Shown: positions 45,220 to 53,421 of the stretch, piece after piece
Position numbering within the stretch: position 1 is the stretch's first letter
How the letters are laid out: the number at the start of each line of letters is the position of its first letter
DNA from: CBDEGK01 sp965237855
GTDB lineage: Bacteria > Pseudomonadota > Gammaproteobacteria > Pseudomonadales > Halieaceae
Direction: 5' to 3'
NCBI GenBank assembly: GCA_965237855.1
Contig: CBDEGK010000004.1
Location: forward strand, 1,072,692-1,136,691
Length of the DNA stretch: 64,000 bases
Position numbers and translations under genes: made by a program
Notes under the pieces: generated by a model
What the model saw: only the letters and a program-made list of their open reading frames with translations
Database searches by the model: none
Told to the model about the DNA's origin: nothing

Positions 45220-45331
45220 TATGTTGTCAGTTCAGGAATGTCCGCAGGGCCGGAATTGTCCAGCTATAAGAGTTCATCTGGAAGTTCAGTGTCGCTGAGT
45301 ATAAACTTACTGGCTCCCGCGGCACCAGAGA

Positions 45332-46633
45332 TTGAATCACGCAACAGACCAGTCGGCAATGCAATCAAAATACTATTTAACATTATTCATGGCGCTTACC
45401 TTGTTCGGCTTTTCCTGCGCTGCGGCCTTCAACTATGTTGTCGATCCCTATCGGTTTTTTGATTCACCGGATCTTGCGGGGATCAATGAATACCGGCAAA
45501 GATTCTTCCTAGGACAATATATTTCCAAGCCCTACGCCCTCAGGGAGCAGGCACCAGAGGCAGTAATCCTGGGGGTATCCCGCGCCGGCTCATCTCTCGC
45601 TACCGATCACCCCGGCTGGAGTGATACGCATGTGTACAACTATGCGATGGCCGGCAGCACTGCCTATTTACTGTGGCGCAATTACCAACATGCCAAGGCC
45701 AGTGGCGATCTGAAGCAGGTCGTGTTGATGCTGGACTTCTACATGTTCAATGTTCACAGGGACCAACGCCCAAGTTCTGGCCACATCCTGAGATATGAGG
45801 AGCGTTTAGCGGTTTCCCCGGAATTCAAAAGGAATCGCGGCTACCCGGTTCGCTTGTTCAAAGACACACTGACATCCTTGATCTCCTTTGAGATGCTGTA
45901 CGAAAGCTGGAACACCGTACTCGCTCAATCGAAGATTGCCGACGAGGAGCTTTACAAATCTACGCTGACTTCTTCTGGCTTCTGGATCAACGATCCGCCG
46001 CCAAAACAACCCCAGCGAAAGTTGTTTTGGCTCATCGAGAAGCAGTATATGACCGCCACCTGGTTCCCGGGTCCGGCAAAGAAATTTGCCATGCGACTTG
46101 AGAACGGCTCTTCCAACCTGATGTATCTAAGAAAAATATTGGCTGACGCACACCGTGAAGGCATCGACTTGAAAATCGGCTTCATGCCATTTCATGCCCG
46201 CCTGGCAGAGGCGATGCGCGCTGTGGATATATGGGACGACTTTGAGCGGTGGAAGAAAAATGTCGTAGTACTGATTGAAAAGGAGGCCACAAAAACCGGG
46301 CAACCCGCCTATCCCATTTGGGACTTCACCGGCTACAACTCGATCACTACGGAACCCGTACCCTTACCCAGGGATAAGACGACGCGCATGAGGTGGCATT
46401 TGGATCCTTCTCACGTAAGCAGGGCGACCGGTGACCTGGTTCAAAATATTCTTCTCGGAACGGACGGCGAGCGCTACCACGACTTTGGCCGGAAGGTGAA
46501 TAGCGGGGATATAGGCGCATATATTGAGCGCACCCGCGGGGATCGGGAGCGCTATGTGGAGAGGTTTCCGAAGGATCTGAAGGAGATTCGGGACAAAGCG
46601 GAAGAGACACGACCTTGGCGGGAAGAGGCTTAG
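45332..46633 (+). CDS. SGNH/AlgX-like periplasmic acyltransferase partner (intact copy)
   Basis: A 433-residue protein with an N-terminal membrane anchor (about residues 15-35). It carries an SGNH-like nucleophile block (VILGVSRAGSSLATD), the mid-domain FMPFHARLAEAM and the C-terminal D-P-x-H in LDPSHVS. Such proteins complete acyl transfer to the polysaccharide after an MBOAT protein brings the acyl group across the membrane. The open frame starts with TTG (45332); ATG at 45359 is a reasonable alternative. It is the reference that shows the 14461-15746 copy is frameshifted. Confidence 0.75.
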   Translation: MNHATDQSAMQSKYYLTLFMALTLFGFSCAAAFNYVVDPYRFFDSPDLAGINEYRQRFFLGQYISKPYALREQAPEAVILGVSRAGSSLATDHPGWSDTHVYNYAMAGSTAYLLWRNYQHAKASGDLKQVVLMLDFYMFNVHRDQRPSSGHILRYEERLAVSPEFKRNRGYPVRLFKDTLTSLISFEMLYESWNTVLAQSKIADEELYKSTLTSSGFWINDPPPKQPQRKLFWLIEKQYMTATWFPGPAKKFAMRLENGSSNLMYLRKILADAHREGIDLKIGFMPFHARLAEAMRAVDIWDDFERWKKNVVVLIEKEATKTGQPAYPIWDFTGYNSITTEPVPLPRDKTTRMRWHLDPSHVSRATGDLVQNILLGTDGERYHDFGRKVNSGDIGAYIERTRGDRERYVERFPKDLKEIRDKAEETRPWREEA

Positions 46634-46659
46634 TCCTCCGGCCACTGGTCTAACGAGAA

Positions 46660-46917
46660 TCAGGAATCGTATTCTTCGAGTGTCCTCTTCGCTTTGGTGT
46701 AGAAGAGGCTGATTGTGTTAGCCTCATCGATGTCAAACTCGCCCAGGTCAATGCCCATGTAGGATTCAACTTCCAACACCAGGCTCATGCCCGCCAGAGA
46801 ATCGAGACCATAGTCTTCAAAGTTGTCGTCGTCGCCAATTTCGACTTCTTCCTTTTTCTTCAGAACCTTCTTGATGCCGACCTTTGTGGCTTCGCGAAAC
46901 TCATCCAGTGTGAACAT
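46660..46917 (-). CDS. Acyl carrier protein
   Basis: An 85-residue acyl carrier protein from the ATG at 46917, preceded by GGGGG. The 4'-phosphopantetheine attachment motif is DYGLDSLAGMSL (Ser after Leu-Asp). The protein is acidic with the usual four-helix pattern. The longer frame to 46989 lies inside the KAS III gene and is rejected. It follows the KAS III gene by 28 bp, so the two are a small acyl-making unit, separate from the main fatty acid operon. Confidence 0.88.
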   Translation of the reverse strand: MFTLDEFREATKVGIKKVLKKKEEVEIGDDDNFEDYGLDSLAGMSLVLEVESYMGIDLGEFDIDEANTISLFYTKAKRTLEEYDS

Positions 46918-46945
46918 TGTACCCCCGTGAATTGATTGTCTAAAA

Positions 46946-47875
46946 CTAAACCCGTTCAAGTACCGATGTGGCCCAGGACAAGCCCACACCGAAACCCGAA
47001 ATTAAAATCGTTTTCTCTCCGGTATTCATATATTGCTCCAGCATCAGCGGGATAGAAGAGGAAACCGTGTTGCCAGTCTCCGCCGCCAGAAACGGGACCT
47101 TGTCCGCATCAACGCCCAGGAATGGCACCAGGTTGTCGACGATGTACTTGCTACCCTGGTGCAGGAGGTATAGGTCGACATCATCTTTGCCCAGTTCATT
47201 CAGCGCCAGGCATTTTTCGATCTGCGGAGGTACTTTGGACATCGCGAACTTGAATACATTATTTCCCAACATTGACAGTACACCGGTGTTCTTGTCCACC
47301 GCGATTGAGTGGGAAAGCTTGGCATTAGTGGAATAGGTGGACTTCCTGGATGTAAAAACCGGGTCTTCCGCAATATAGGTGACGGCGGCTGCGTCACCGA
47401 AGAGGAGATCGGTATTATAGTCTTGCGGGTCAATGACCTTGGAATAGGGGTCCGCCGTGAACAACAAACCGTGGCGCATGCCCTGGGCGCTCATGAAGGC
47501 TTGTATAACGTCCAGCGCGTAGACAAACCCAGAACAACCCAGCGACACATCGAAGGCAGCGAGGTTTTCGGACAAGCCGAGCTTGTGCTGCACAATAGCG
47601 GATGTGTGCGGCAAGCCGGCGCCATCCGGGTTCTGGGTTACCACGATCAGGCAGTCGATCTCTCCCCGGTTGATACCGGGATCCTTCGCCAGCAAGTTCT
47701 CGAATGCCTGGACGCAAAGATCGGAGGTGTCCTCTTCGTCGCCCTTGCGCAAAAGGGAGGTGAAACCGACCTTGTCGGTAATGAACCCCACGTCCTTTCC
47801 TGCCTCTTCTGCGCGATCGATATTGCTAACTCGCTGTTCAGGAAAATAGCTAGCGATCGCTTTTATGCCAATCAT
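46946..47875 (-). CDS. 3-oxoacyl-ACP synthase III-like protein (KAS III)
   Basis: A 309-residue thiolase-fold condensing enzyme. The catalytic Cys is in SLGCSGFVYAL, His in LLHQGSKYI, and Asn in ETGNTVSSSIP, giving the complete Cys-His-Asn triad of FabH-type enzymes. The C-terminal FGVGLSWATSVLE is also typical. I use the ATG at 47875, which has GGAG six bases upstream; a further ATG lies at 47896. It starts acyl chains on the ACP encoded next. This unit may supply a special acyl group to the adjacent MBOAT/SGNH system. Confidence 0.9.
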   Translation of the reverse strand: MIGIKAIASYFPEQRVSNIDRAEEAGKDVGFITDKVGFTSLLRKGDEEDTSDLCVQAFENLLAKDPGINRGEIDCLIVVTQNPDGAGLPHTSAIVQHKLGLSENLAAFDVSLGCSGFVYALDVIQAFMSAQGMRHGLLFTADPYSKVIDPQDYNTDLLFGDAAAVTYIAEDPVFTSRKSTYSTNAKLSHSIAVDKNTGVLSMLGNNVFKFAMSKVPPQIEKCLALNELGKDDVDLYLLHQGSKYIVDNLVPFLGVDADKVPFLAAETGNTVSSSIPLMLEQYMNTGEKTILISGFGVGLSWATSVLERV

Positions 47876-47929
47876 CAGGGTCTCCGTGCCCTCCAAGGCT
47901 CGCGACTGTCTTTTAAATTGTGAATTATT

Positions 47930-48178
47930 TCAAGGCGATTGTGTATTTATTTGTAGGCGCCGCTTACACGGCCCGCGCTGATGTAATTCGCCAATTCGCT
48001 TTTCTAGGTCTTTCATTTTGTTACTCATATCAATGTGGTAGCGAGTATACCAAGCGTCAAGACAGACTGGCTTGCCTACCGGAAAGTCCAATAGCGATGC
48101 TCGCAGTAATTTCGATAAATACCCATACTCGGGCAATAAAACTCTATGAACCGTGGTGATTTGGCGTAATGGCTGCAT
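47930..48178 (-). CDS. Small uncharacterised ORF, possibly a gene remnant
   Basis: An 82-residue frame that reads like real protein (GYLSKLLRASLLDF, then WYTRYHID and a charged NKMKDLEKRIGELH end). I recognise no family. It lacks a clear ribosome-binding site, and its start overlaps an Nramp-like remnant on the other strand. It may be the C-terminal end of a lost gene. Function cannot be assigned. Confidence 0.35.
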   Translation of the reverse strand: MQPLRQITTVHRVLLPEYGYLSKLLRASLLDFPVGKPVCLDAWYTRYHIDMSNKMKDLEKRIGELHQRGPCKRRLQINTQSP

Positions 48179-48332
48179 TTAATTTCAAGTTGGGCCCGGG
48201 TATCCTGGTAAGCGCGGCATTCATCGGCCGGGTACGATTACTACCGCCGGTTGGGGTAGCCTGGCGGTGGTACTGGTGACACTGGGTCTGGGACTATTGA
48301 TAATCGCCAAAGTTTCAGGGCTGATGGGCTGA
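48169..48332 (+). pseudogene. Nramp-family metal transporter remnant
   Basis: The first 20 or so codons from ATG 48169 (FKLGPGILVSAAFIG) match the N-terminus of Nramp Mn/Fe transporters. After a one-base shift the DNA encodes PGTITTAGWGS, as in Nramp helix 1. It then passes directly into a hydrophobic end (LAVVLVTLGLGLLII...GLMG) and a stop. Only about 54 codons remain from a gene that normally has over 400, so it is a deletion remnant. Confidence 0.6.
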
Positions 48333-48338
48333 CTGAAG

Positions 48339-49067
48339 CTAGGCTATCTGCTTACTCTCTATCACCGTCACCACCTCTTCCTGGACCTTGGTCTCACGCC
48401 GCCGCCTGATCTCGCGTGCGGGCCTTTCCATTTTGGGTATCACCTTTTGCCACCAAAACTCCACCAAGCCAATTTTCCACAGCAAATATCCGGTGTATCC
48501 GGGAATGGTCGAAAAATCCAGATGGGCAAGGTGATCGAAGCCACGACTTACCATATACGCGGCGCGCAACAGCGCCCCCCGCACGGGGTACAACGGCTGT
48601 TCCTCGTTGCTGGCCCGCACCCGTTTTAGCCAGCGGTCAAAGAGCCAGCGCGGGGGTTTCCACACGGCCAGCAGGTACAACAGGAAATTGGCCCAGCGGG
48701 GCGGAATATTGGCGTAATTTGAAGAGACCTCCTCTATATCAACTCCCTGTTCACGGAATTTACGCTCCATGACCGTGTTGGGAATCAGCTTGAGAGAGAA
48801 GATGTTCAGCGTGTACGGTCGTCCGAACGCATAGACAAGCTCCAGCGTGTCGACCACGTCCTGGCGAGTTTCTATGGGGTTATCGACAATAATGTCGTAG
48901 GCCGGAGGAATCTGGTAGCGAGGCGCGAAACCAGCGCAGACATGGCTGGCCGCCAACACCTGTTCAGGGGGCGTGGGACGCTGGTAGAAATCGAGGATTC
49001 GCTGTGAGCCACTCTGCACACCCATCCGAATACGGTTCATGCCGCCCCAGGTCAGTACCTGCAACTT
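48339..49067 (-). pseudogene. Radical SAM protein, C-terminal half (truncated by IS21)
   Basis: About 243 residues, open to the edge of the IS21 element. The sequence MNRIRMGVQSGSQRIL and IPPAYDIIVDNPIETRQDV match the second half of B12-binding radical SAM barrels, and a C-terminal helical part follows. The 4Fe-4S Cys motif and the cobalamin domain are missing because the IS21 left end lies at 49068. The missing N-terminal half is not found on the other side of the element. The apparent GTG start at 49073 is inside the inverted repeat. Confidence 0.8.
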
Positions 49068-49172
49068 TGTCACCAGCAGTGTAAAACTGACCCACTAGCG
49101 ACAATTTAAAACTGACCCACCTGAGGCACAATTACCGCCAATTTCAATCAAGAGAGAGGCGGTGTAAATGAG

Positions 49173-50195
49173 ATGTTGAATCAGGAGCAATTAGTGGACA
49201 TACACGTTTTACATCGACAAGGGACGAGCATCCGCAGTATCGCCAAAGAAATGAACCTATCACGCAATACCGTACGTCGTTATCTGCGCGATGCTGCCAA
49301 AACACCTCGCTATTCTCAGCGCGAGAAAAGGCCGTCTAAACTGGACTCGTTCAAACCCTATTTAGGAGAGCGTATCGAGGCAGCGAAACCCTATTGGATA
49401 CCGGCGACAGTCTTGTTTCGAGAGATTCTGGCGCGAGGCTACCAAGGCAAAGAAGGTATTCTGAGAGATTATCTCCGACAATTTAAGCCGAAGGCGAAAG
49501 ATCCAGTCGTTCGCTTTGAGACACCGCCTGGCCAGCAGTTACAGGTAGATTTCACGACGATTCGGCGAGGCAGAAATAGGCTTAAGGCCTTCGTTGCCAC
49601 CCTGGGATACAGTCGAGCAACCTACGTACGATTCAGTCAATACGAACGGCAGGAGGATTGGTTAGCGGGTATTGAAGGTGCGTTACACTACTTTGGAGGC
49701 GTGCCTGAGGAACTGCTATTCGATAATGCCAAGTGCATCATGATTGAGCGAGACGCCTTTGGTGCCGGGAAACATCGGTGGAACGCCAGTTTGTTGAACA
49801 TGGCTCGTGATAATGGTTTTAGATTGCGCGCCTGTCGGCCCTACCGTGCTAAGACCAAGGGCAAAGTCGAGCGATTCAACGGTTATCTTAAAGGTAGTTT
49901 TATCACACCACTGGCCGCGTCACTGAAGCAATCCGGGCTGGCGCTGGACGTGGAGGTAGCCAATGGGCAGGTGGGTCATTGGCTCGCTGACATTGCACAT
50001 CAGCGAATTCACGGGACAACAGGCCAAAAGCCGCAGGTATTGCTCGATCATGAGCGATTAAGCCTCATGCCGCTGCCTTTGGCGCAGCGCTTGGTGGCTC
50101 AGGACAAACCGCGAAGCAATGCCCAGGCACTCCCGATCGAAAGTCTCCAGCATCCGCTGAGTACCTATGACCAGCTGCTGGGAGTTGCTGTATGA
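49173..50195 (+). CDS. istA: IS21 transposase IstA
   Basis: A 340-residue DDE transposase. An N-terminal helix-turn-helix (TSIRSIAKEMNLSRNTVRRYL) binds the ends. The catalytic core shows QVDFTTIR (first Asp), LLFDNAKC (second Asp) and KGKVERFNGYL (Glu). It overlaps istB by 4 bp (ATGA), the standard coupled arrangement. It appears intact. Confidence 0.95.
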   Translation: MLNQEQLVDIHVLHRQGTSIRSIAKEMNLSRNTVRRYLRDAAKTPRYSQREKRPSKLDSFKPYLGERIEAAKPYWIPATVLFREILARGYQGKEGILRDYLRQFKPKAKDPVVRFETPPGQQLQVDFTTIRRGRNRLKAFVATLGYSRATYVRFSQYERQEDWLAGIEGALHYFGGVPEELLFDNAKCIMIERDAFGAGKHRWNASLLNMARDNGFRLRACRPYRAKTKGKVERFNGYLKGSFITPLAASLKQSGLALDVEVANGQVGHWLADIAHQRIHGTTGQKPQVLLDHERLSLMPLPLAQRLVAQDKPRSNAQALPIESLQHPLSTYDQLLGVAV

Positions 50196-50977
50196 ACCTG
50201 CAGATGGAAAGAGTGCAGCAAGCCTGCGAAGTGCTTAAACTCGGTGCTGTGGCATTGGAATGGTCCGCTATCGCTGACAGGGCCTCCGGTGACGAGTCAT
50301 CACTGGCTGACTTTCTTGAGCAGCTACTGCGGGTTGAGATAGACGCCAGGATGCTCCGCACCCGCGAGACTTTGCTGAGGTTTGCAGGGTTGCCGTCCGT
50401 CAAGCGTTTTGAAGACTATGACTTCAAGTTCGCCACCGGTGCACCGCGCAGGCAACTCCAGGAATTAACCAGTTTGGCCTTCATCGAGCGTGCAGAGAAT
50501 ATCGTGCTGCTTGGACCCAGTGGTGTCGGTAAAAGCCACCTGGCGATCAGCCTGGCATACCAGGCGGTCATGAATGGGATCAAAACACGCTTCATTACGG
50601 CGGCGGATCTCATGCTGCAACTGGCCACCGCAAAAAAGCAGGACCGACTAGAGTCTTACCTCAAACGAAGTATCCAGGCACCTAAGTTGCTCATAATTGA
50701 TGAAATAGGTTATCTGCCATTTGGCCGGGAAGAAGCCAATCTGTTTTTTAATGTCATTGCTAAACGTTATGAGCAAAGCAGTGTCATTGTGACCAGCAAC
50801 TTGCCATTCTCGCAATGGTCTACTGCGTTTGCTGATGATCAGACCTTAACCGCGGCTTTACTCGACAGATTGTTACACCATGCACATATCGTCCAGATAT
50901 CGGGGAGCAGCTACCGACTCAAGGGAAAGAAAGCGGCCGGTATCGTCCCGGCAGCAAGCCAATCATTGGTTAAATAA
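50192..50977 (+). CDS. istB: IS21 helper ATPase IstB
   Basis: A 261-residue AAA+ ATPase related to DnaC that helps IstA select and capture target DNA. Walker A is LGPSGVGKSHLA and Walker B is LLIIDEIGYLPFG. The downstream sensor region VTSNLPFSQW and the C-terminal HIVQISGSSYRLK are typical. It is intact and ends 83 bp before the right end of the element. Confidence 0.95.
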   Translation: MNLQMERVQQACEVLKLGAVALEWSAIADRASGDESSLADFLEQLLRVEIDARMLRTRETLLRFAGLPSVKRFEDYDFKFATGAPRRQLQELTSLAFIERAENIVLLGPSGVGKSHLAISLAYQAVMNGIKTRFITAADLMLQLATAKKQDRLESYLKRSIQAPKLLIIDEIGYLPFGREEANLFFNVIAKRYEQSSVIVTSNLPFSQWSTAFADDQTLTAALLDRLLHHAHIVQISGSSYRLKGKKAAGIVPAASQSLVK

Positions 50978-51060
50978 CGGAAAGAAAACGCTGAGGGTGG
51001 GTCAATTTTAAATTGCTGATTAGCACGGCAAGGTGGGTCAGATTTGGACTGCTGTTGACA

Positions 51061-51303
51061 TATGGCAGCGCCAGATGCTCAACCGGCCACAGCGGGGTAT
51101 TCCAAACAGACAATGACTTCCATGCCATTGGCATGCCTCAAATCGGACCTGGATTTGACTTTCCCGATGGGGATTTTGGCCGTGGTAATGTGGCTACTTA
51201 CCCGGCAACCACCGGAAACCGGGCTGACAACTACAAATTCAGGGCACCTAACTTGCGCAATGTCTGGGGCCGCCTGATTTGTCTCACATGTACTGAACCC
51301 TGA
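51061..51303 (+). pseudogene. Di-haem cytochrome-c peroxidase (MauG/CcpA family) fragment
   Basis: About 75 residues of a cytochrome-c-peroxidase-like protein directly next to the IS21 right end. FQTDNDFHAIGMPQIGPG and YKFRAPNLRNV are family signatures. The haem attachment site reads C-S-T-G-H instead of C-x-x-C-H, so one haem thiol is lost. Upstream sequence is cut by the IS element, and the frame ends soon after RNVWG. It is a decayed remnant. Confidence 0.75.
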
Positions 51304-51494
51304 CACCTGATTGACGCACTGCCCCTCGAGACCCAAAAAGCGTCAGAAGCCAATACCAACAGATTACGTGGGAATCAGCATCCTTTTCCACTCCTAGAAC
51401 CGGAGAAGAGCCCATCCTGTGCTGTGTGACCTACCTTATGCAGAGGGACCCTAAGTTTCTATACAACACCCTTTTCTGCCAATAAGATGGAATC

Positions 51495-51923
51495 ATGGGA
51501 AATGGCGAAAAACGCATCAGGCATCTGGAAATGATCCAAGGCGTCATCAATCGCATGGCGGCCACTAGCGCGATTATGAAAAACTATGCCCTCGGGACGT
51601 TTACCATGGGAGCCGCTCTCGCGCGGTTCCTGCAGGCGCCTGAGATCATGCCGGTAAGCGCTGCACTGATTGGTGCGCTCTGGTTAATGGATGCGAAATA
51701 CTTACAGGAAGAAAAATGGTTCCGTGACATTTTTAACGACGAACGCATCAAACCGGACACTGAGCCCGTCACCTTCGCCGTGACGCCGAGCAAAGAGGTT
51801 ATGGATAAAACAAAACTGTCCTACGGCTTGAACAGGTGGTCAACTCGGTGGCTGTATGTTCCGCTGATTGCCGTCGCGATATTTTTGTGGTTATATTTTC
51901 TCTGTGTGTTTCCACTAAAATGA
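51495..51923 (+). CDS. Small membrane protein paired with a TIR-like protein
   Basis: A 142-residue protein. The N-terminal RIRHLEMIQGVINRMAATSAIMKNY is characteristic of a widespread family of small membrane proteins. Two hydrophobic segments follow near residues 33-65 (YALGTFTMGA; AALIGALWLMDA), and a strong one lies at the C-terminus (YVPLIAVAIFLWLYF). It is immediately followed (12-bp gap) by a TIR-like gene, so the two form one operon. Pairs of a small membrane protein and a nucleotide-acting TIR protein occur in anti-phage systems. I infer a membrane effector or sensor role. Confidence 0.7.
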   Translation: MGNGEKRIRHLEMIQGVINRMAATSAIMKNYALGTFTMGAALARFLQAPEIMPVSAALIGALWLMDAKYLQEEKWFRDIFNDERIKPDTEPVTFAVTPSKEVMDKTKLSYGLNRWSTRWLYVPLIAVAIFLWLYFLCVFPLK

Positions 51924-51935
51924 GAGGATAGGGTG

Positions 51936-52313
51936 ATGGCAAAACGGGTGTTCGTTAGTTTCGACTATGATAATGACAAGAATTTGAAAGACCTGATTAT
52001 CGGACAGAGCAGGAATGTTGCCACACCATTCAATGTAGCCGACTGGTCTATGAAGGAAGCTGCCATACAGTCCGAATGGGAAAAGGTGGCCGAACGACGT
52101 ATCAAACAATGTGATGTAGTGCTCGTTATGGTGGGCAAGCAGACAAAATCAGCACCTGGTGTATTGAAGGAAGTGGGATTTGCCCGAAAACATCGCATTC
52201 CCATCGTTCAGGTCCGGGGCCATGATGATGTCACCCGAGAAAAACACTCCGTCCCCAATGCCGGCACTTTTTATGTCTGGAACTGGGCAAATCTAAAAAA
52301 TATCCTGATCTGA
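51936..52313 (+). CDS. TIR-like domain protein (DUF1863/ThsB-like)
   Basis: A 125-residue single-domain protein. The strand-loop VFVSFDYDNDKN, the following WSMKEAAIQSEWEK, CDVVLVMVGKQT and the helix VLKEVGFARKH match the DUF1863 TIR-like fold found in ThsB of the Thoeris defence system. The Glu in VLKEVGF is at the position expected for NAD-cleaving catalysis. Start ATG 51936 is used, with GAGAGGATAGGG upstream. No ThsA-like (SIR2/SLOG) gene is nearby. It is therefore a two-gene membrane/TIR candidate, not a classical Thoeris system. Confidence 0.78.
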   Translation: MAKRVFVSFDYDNDKNLKDLIIGQSRNVATPFNVADWSMKEAAIQSEWEKVAERRIKQCDVVLVMVGKQTKSAPGVLKEVGFARKHRIPIVQVRGHDDVTREKHSVPNAGTFYVWNWANLKNILI

Positions 52314-52676
52314 GCGCCCGAGGAATTGTTAGAGGCGAACGTGGGTAAACCAAAGATCGGGACCTGGAACGCGGCTCTACGTGAATGGCAGTGGCGAAAA
52401 GGCCGGTGACGGATCTGCTGAAGGCCTCAGGAGGGTGAAAAAAAACACTAGCACAATCAATCACTTGCGGAGTGCTAATTTAGGGTACCCCGCGATCCCC
52501 ACCACCTGGACCGAAATCGTGGTATCGCCTATATGAGGCAGAAAATAGTCAGCTGGTGTGGCTACCATTGATCGAATCAAGAACAGCAAGAACACTGTCT
52601 AACTACCGGATCTTGCCGTTTTGCACAGCTTCGTGGGCACTGGGCCTGCCTCGACAAGCCGAGATCACTCTTCGTT
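52314..52676. other. Non-coding stretch between the TIR-like gene and the repeat
   Basis: Roughly 360 bases with no convincing frame on either strand. A few short frames exist but show no family character or ribosome-binding site. It may be residue of earlier insertions. Confidence 0.4.
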
Positions 52677-52752
52677 TATGAAAGGGGCTACGCCCCTCTC
52701 ACACTCACCCGCTGTTCCGACGCAGGGTCTCCACGCGTGCCGCGCTGCTAAT
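52677..52752 (+). repeat. Inverted repeat, left copy (bounds the ParA/toxin-antitoxin block)
   Basis: A block of about 75 bp that includes a G/C hairpin (AGGGGC-tac-GCCCCT) and the shared core CCGCTGTTCCGAC. It matches, in opposite orientation, 54828-54916, with a few substitutions and a short extra CCCCTCTC-type unit in the right copy. Confidence 0.8.
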
Positions 52753-52847
52753 AGGCTGGCTCACTTTGAAGTATATTGGCGTAAAAGGTCGCATTTGGAT
52801 GTGTTATTTTATACAATGGGTAAACGAAAAAGAGAGGAGAAACACCC

Positions 52848-53066
52848 ATGTCGCAATCCGTTAAGCTGTCGAAAGAATTGATCGCAGAGGCCGCTTCTCG
52901 CGGTCGGGTTCAACACCGCTCTATTCCACGCCAAATTGAATACTGGGCCAACATCGGCAAGATTGCAGAGGAAAATCCCGATCTGACACTGGGTCTTGTT
53001 ATTGGCATTCTCCAGGGACTGGAAGATTCCGCCGCCGGTGACGTGTCCGAGTACGAGTTCGGATGA
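52848..53066 (+). CDS. ParD-like antitoxin
   Basis: A 72-residue antitoxin of the ParD-like family. The N-terminal SQSVKLSKELIAEAASRG forms a ribbon-helix-helix-like DNA-binding segment, and RSIPRQIEYWANIGKIAEENPDL is the usual family core. A strong Shine-Dalgarno (GAGGAG) precedes the ATG. The stop overlaps the toxin start by 4 bp (ATGA). It should bind and neutralise the RelE/ParE-like toxin and repress their promoter. In this plasmid-like block it may act in stable maintenance. Confidence 0.85.
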   Translation: MSQSVKLSKELIAEAASRGRVQHRSIPRQIEYWANIGKIAEENPDLTLGLVIGILQGLEDSAAGDVSEYEFG

Positions 53067-53335
53067 GGATAGTTCAGACAGCCGGTTTCCGCCGAAGGGT
53101 AAAGCGACTGCACAGGGCCGAAAAACAGGCACTGGATGTGGCAGTGAAGACGATTGCAGGTGCTCCTGACAGTGGAAACTTAAAGAAAGGCGCACTGGCG
53201 GGGGTCCGCGTGTTCAAGTTCAAGGTAAAGGCACAGCAATATCTATTGGCTTATAGCCACGAGAGTGGGCAAAAAACAATCACATTGCTGGCGATTGGAA
53301 CCCACGAAAATTTCTACAGGAATTTGAAGATATAG
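53063..53335 (+). CDS. RelE/ParE-family toxin
   Basis: A 90-residue basic toxin of the RelE/ParE superfamily. The FRRRVKRLHRAEKQALD helix, GNLKKGALAGVRVFKFK loop and the C-terminal LLAIGTHENFYRNL (family motif with H-E-N-F-Y) support this. RelE-type members cut mRNA and ParE-type members poison gyrase; the sequence does not decide between them. It is coupled to the upstream antitoxin by a 4-bp overlap. Confidence 0.85.
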   Translation: MRIVQTAGFRRRVKRLHRAEKQALDVAVKTIAGAPDSGNLKKGALAGVRVFKFKVKAQQYLLAYSHESGQKTITLLAIGTHENFYRNLKI

Positions 53336-53362
53336 ATTTTACAGGCCAAGGCTTTATTATAA

Positions 53363-53379
53363 TAGGATATAATATCCTA
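53363..53379. promoter_or_regulatory. Palindromic operator/promoter upstream of parA
   Basis: TAGGATATAATATCCTA is a 17-bp palindrome (odd centre) that contains a perfect -10 TATAAT. A second, imperfect GATA-TAG-TATC element lies about 15 bp downstream. Sites of this kind usually allow ParA or its partner to repress their own promoter. It is 43 bp before the parA ATG. Confidence 0.6.
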
Positions 53380-53421
53380 CCTTATGATATAGTATCTTTA
53401 CTGAATCTTGGGGTGAGCTTT

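Larger units (their letters stand above)
49068..51060 (+). mobile_element. IS21-family insertion sequence (complete)
   Basis: A 1993-bp element with imperfect terminal inverted repeats of about 29 bp: 49068 TGTCACCAGCAGT... and, from 51060 inverted, TGTCAACAGCAGT..., with five mismatches. Sub-terminal copies of the CTGACCCAC core are repeated inside both ends, as usual for IS21. It carries istA and istB. The flanks are different genes and show no target duplication. Confidence 0.92.

Noticed and set aside
51495..52313. Complete Thoeris system
   Set aside because: Only a ThsB-like TIR protein is present; no ThsA-type NAD-binding effector is found nearby.
52231..52464. 77-residue minus-strand frame after the TIR-like gene
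   Set aside because: It partly overlaps the TIR-like gene, has Arg/Ser/Pro-rich composition and shows no recognisable family.
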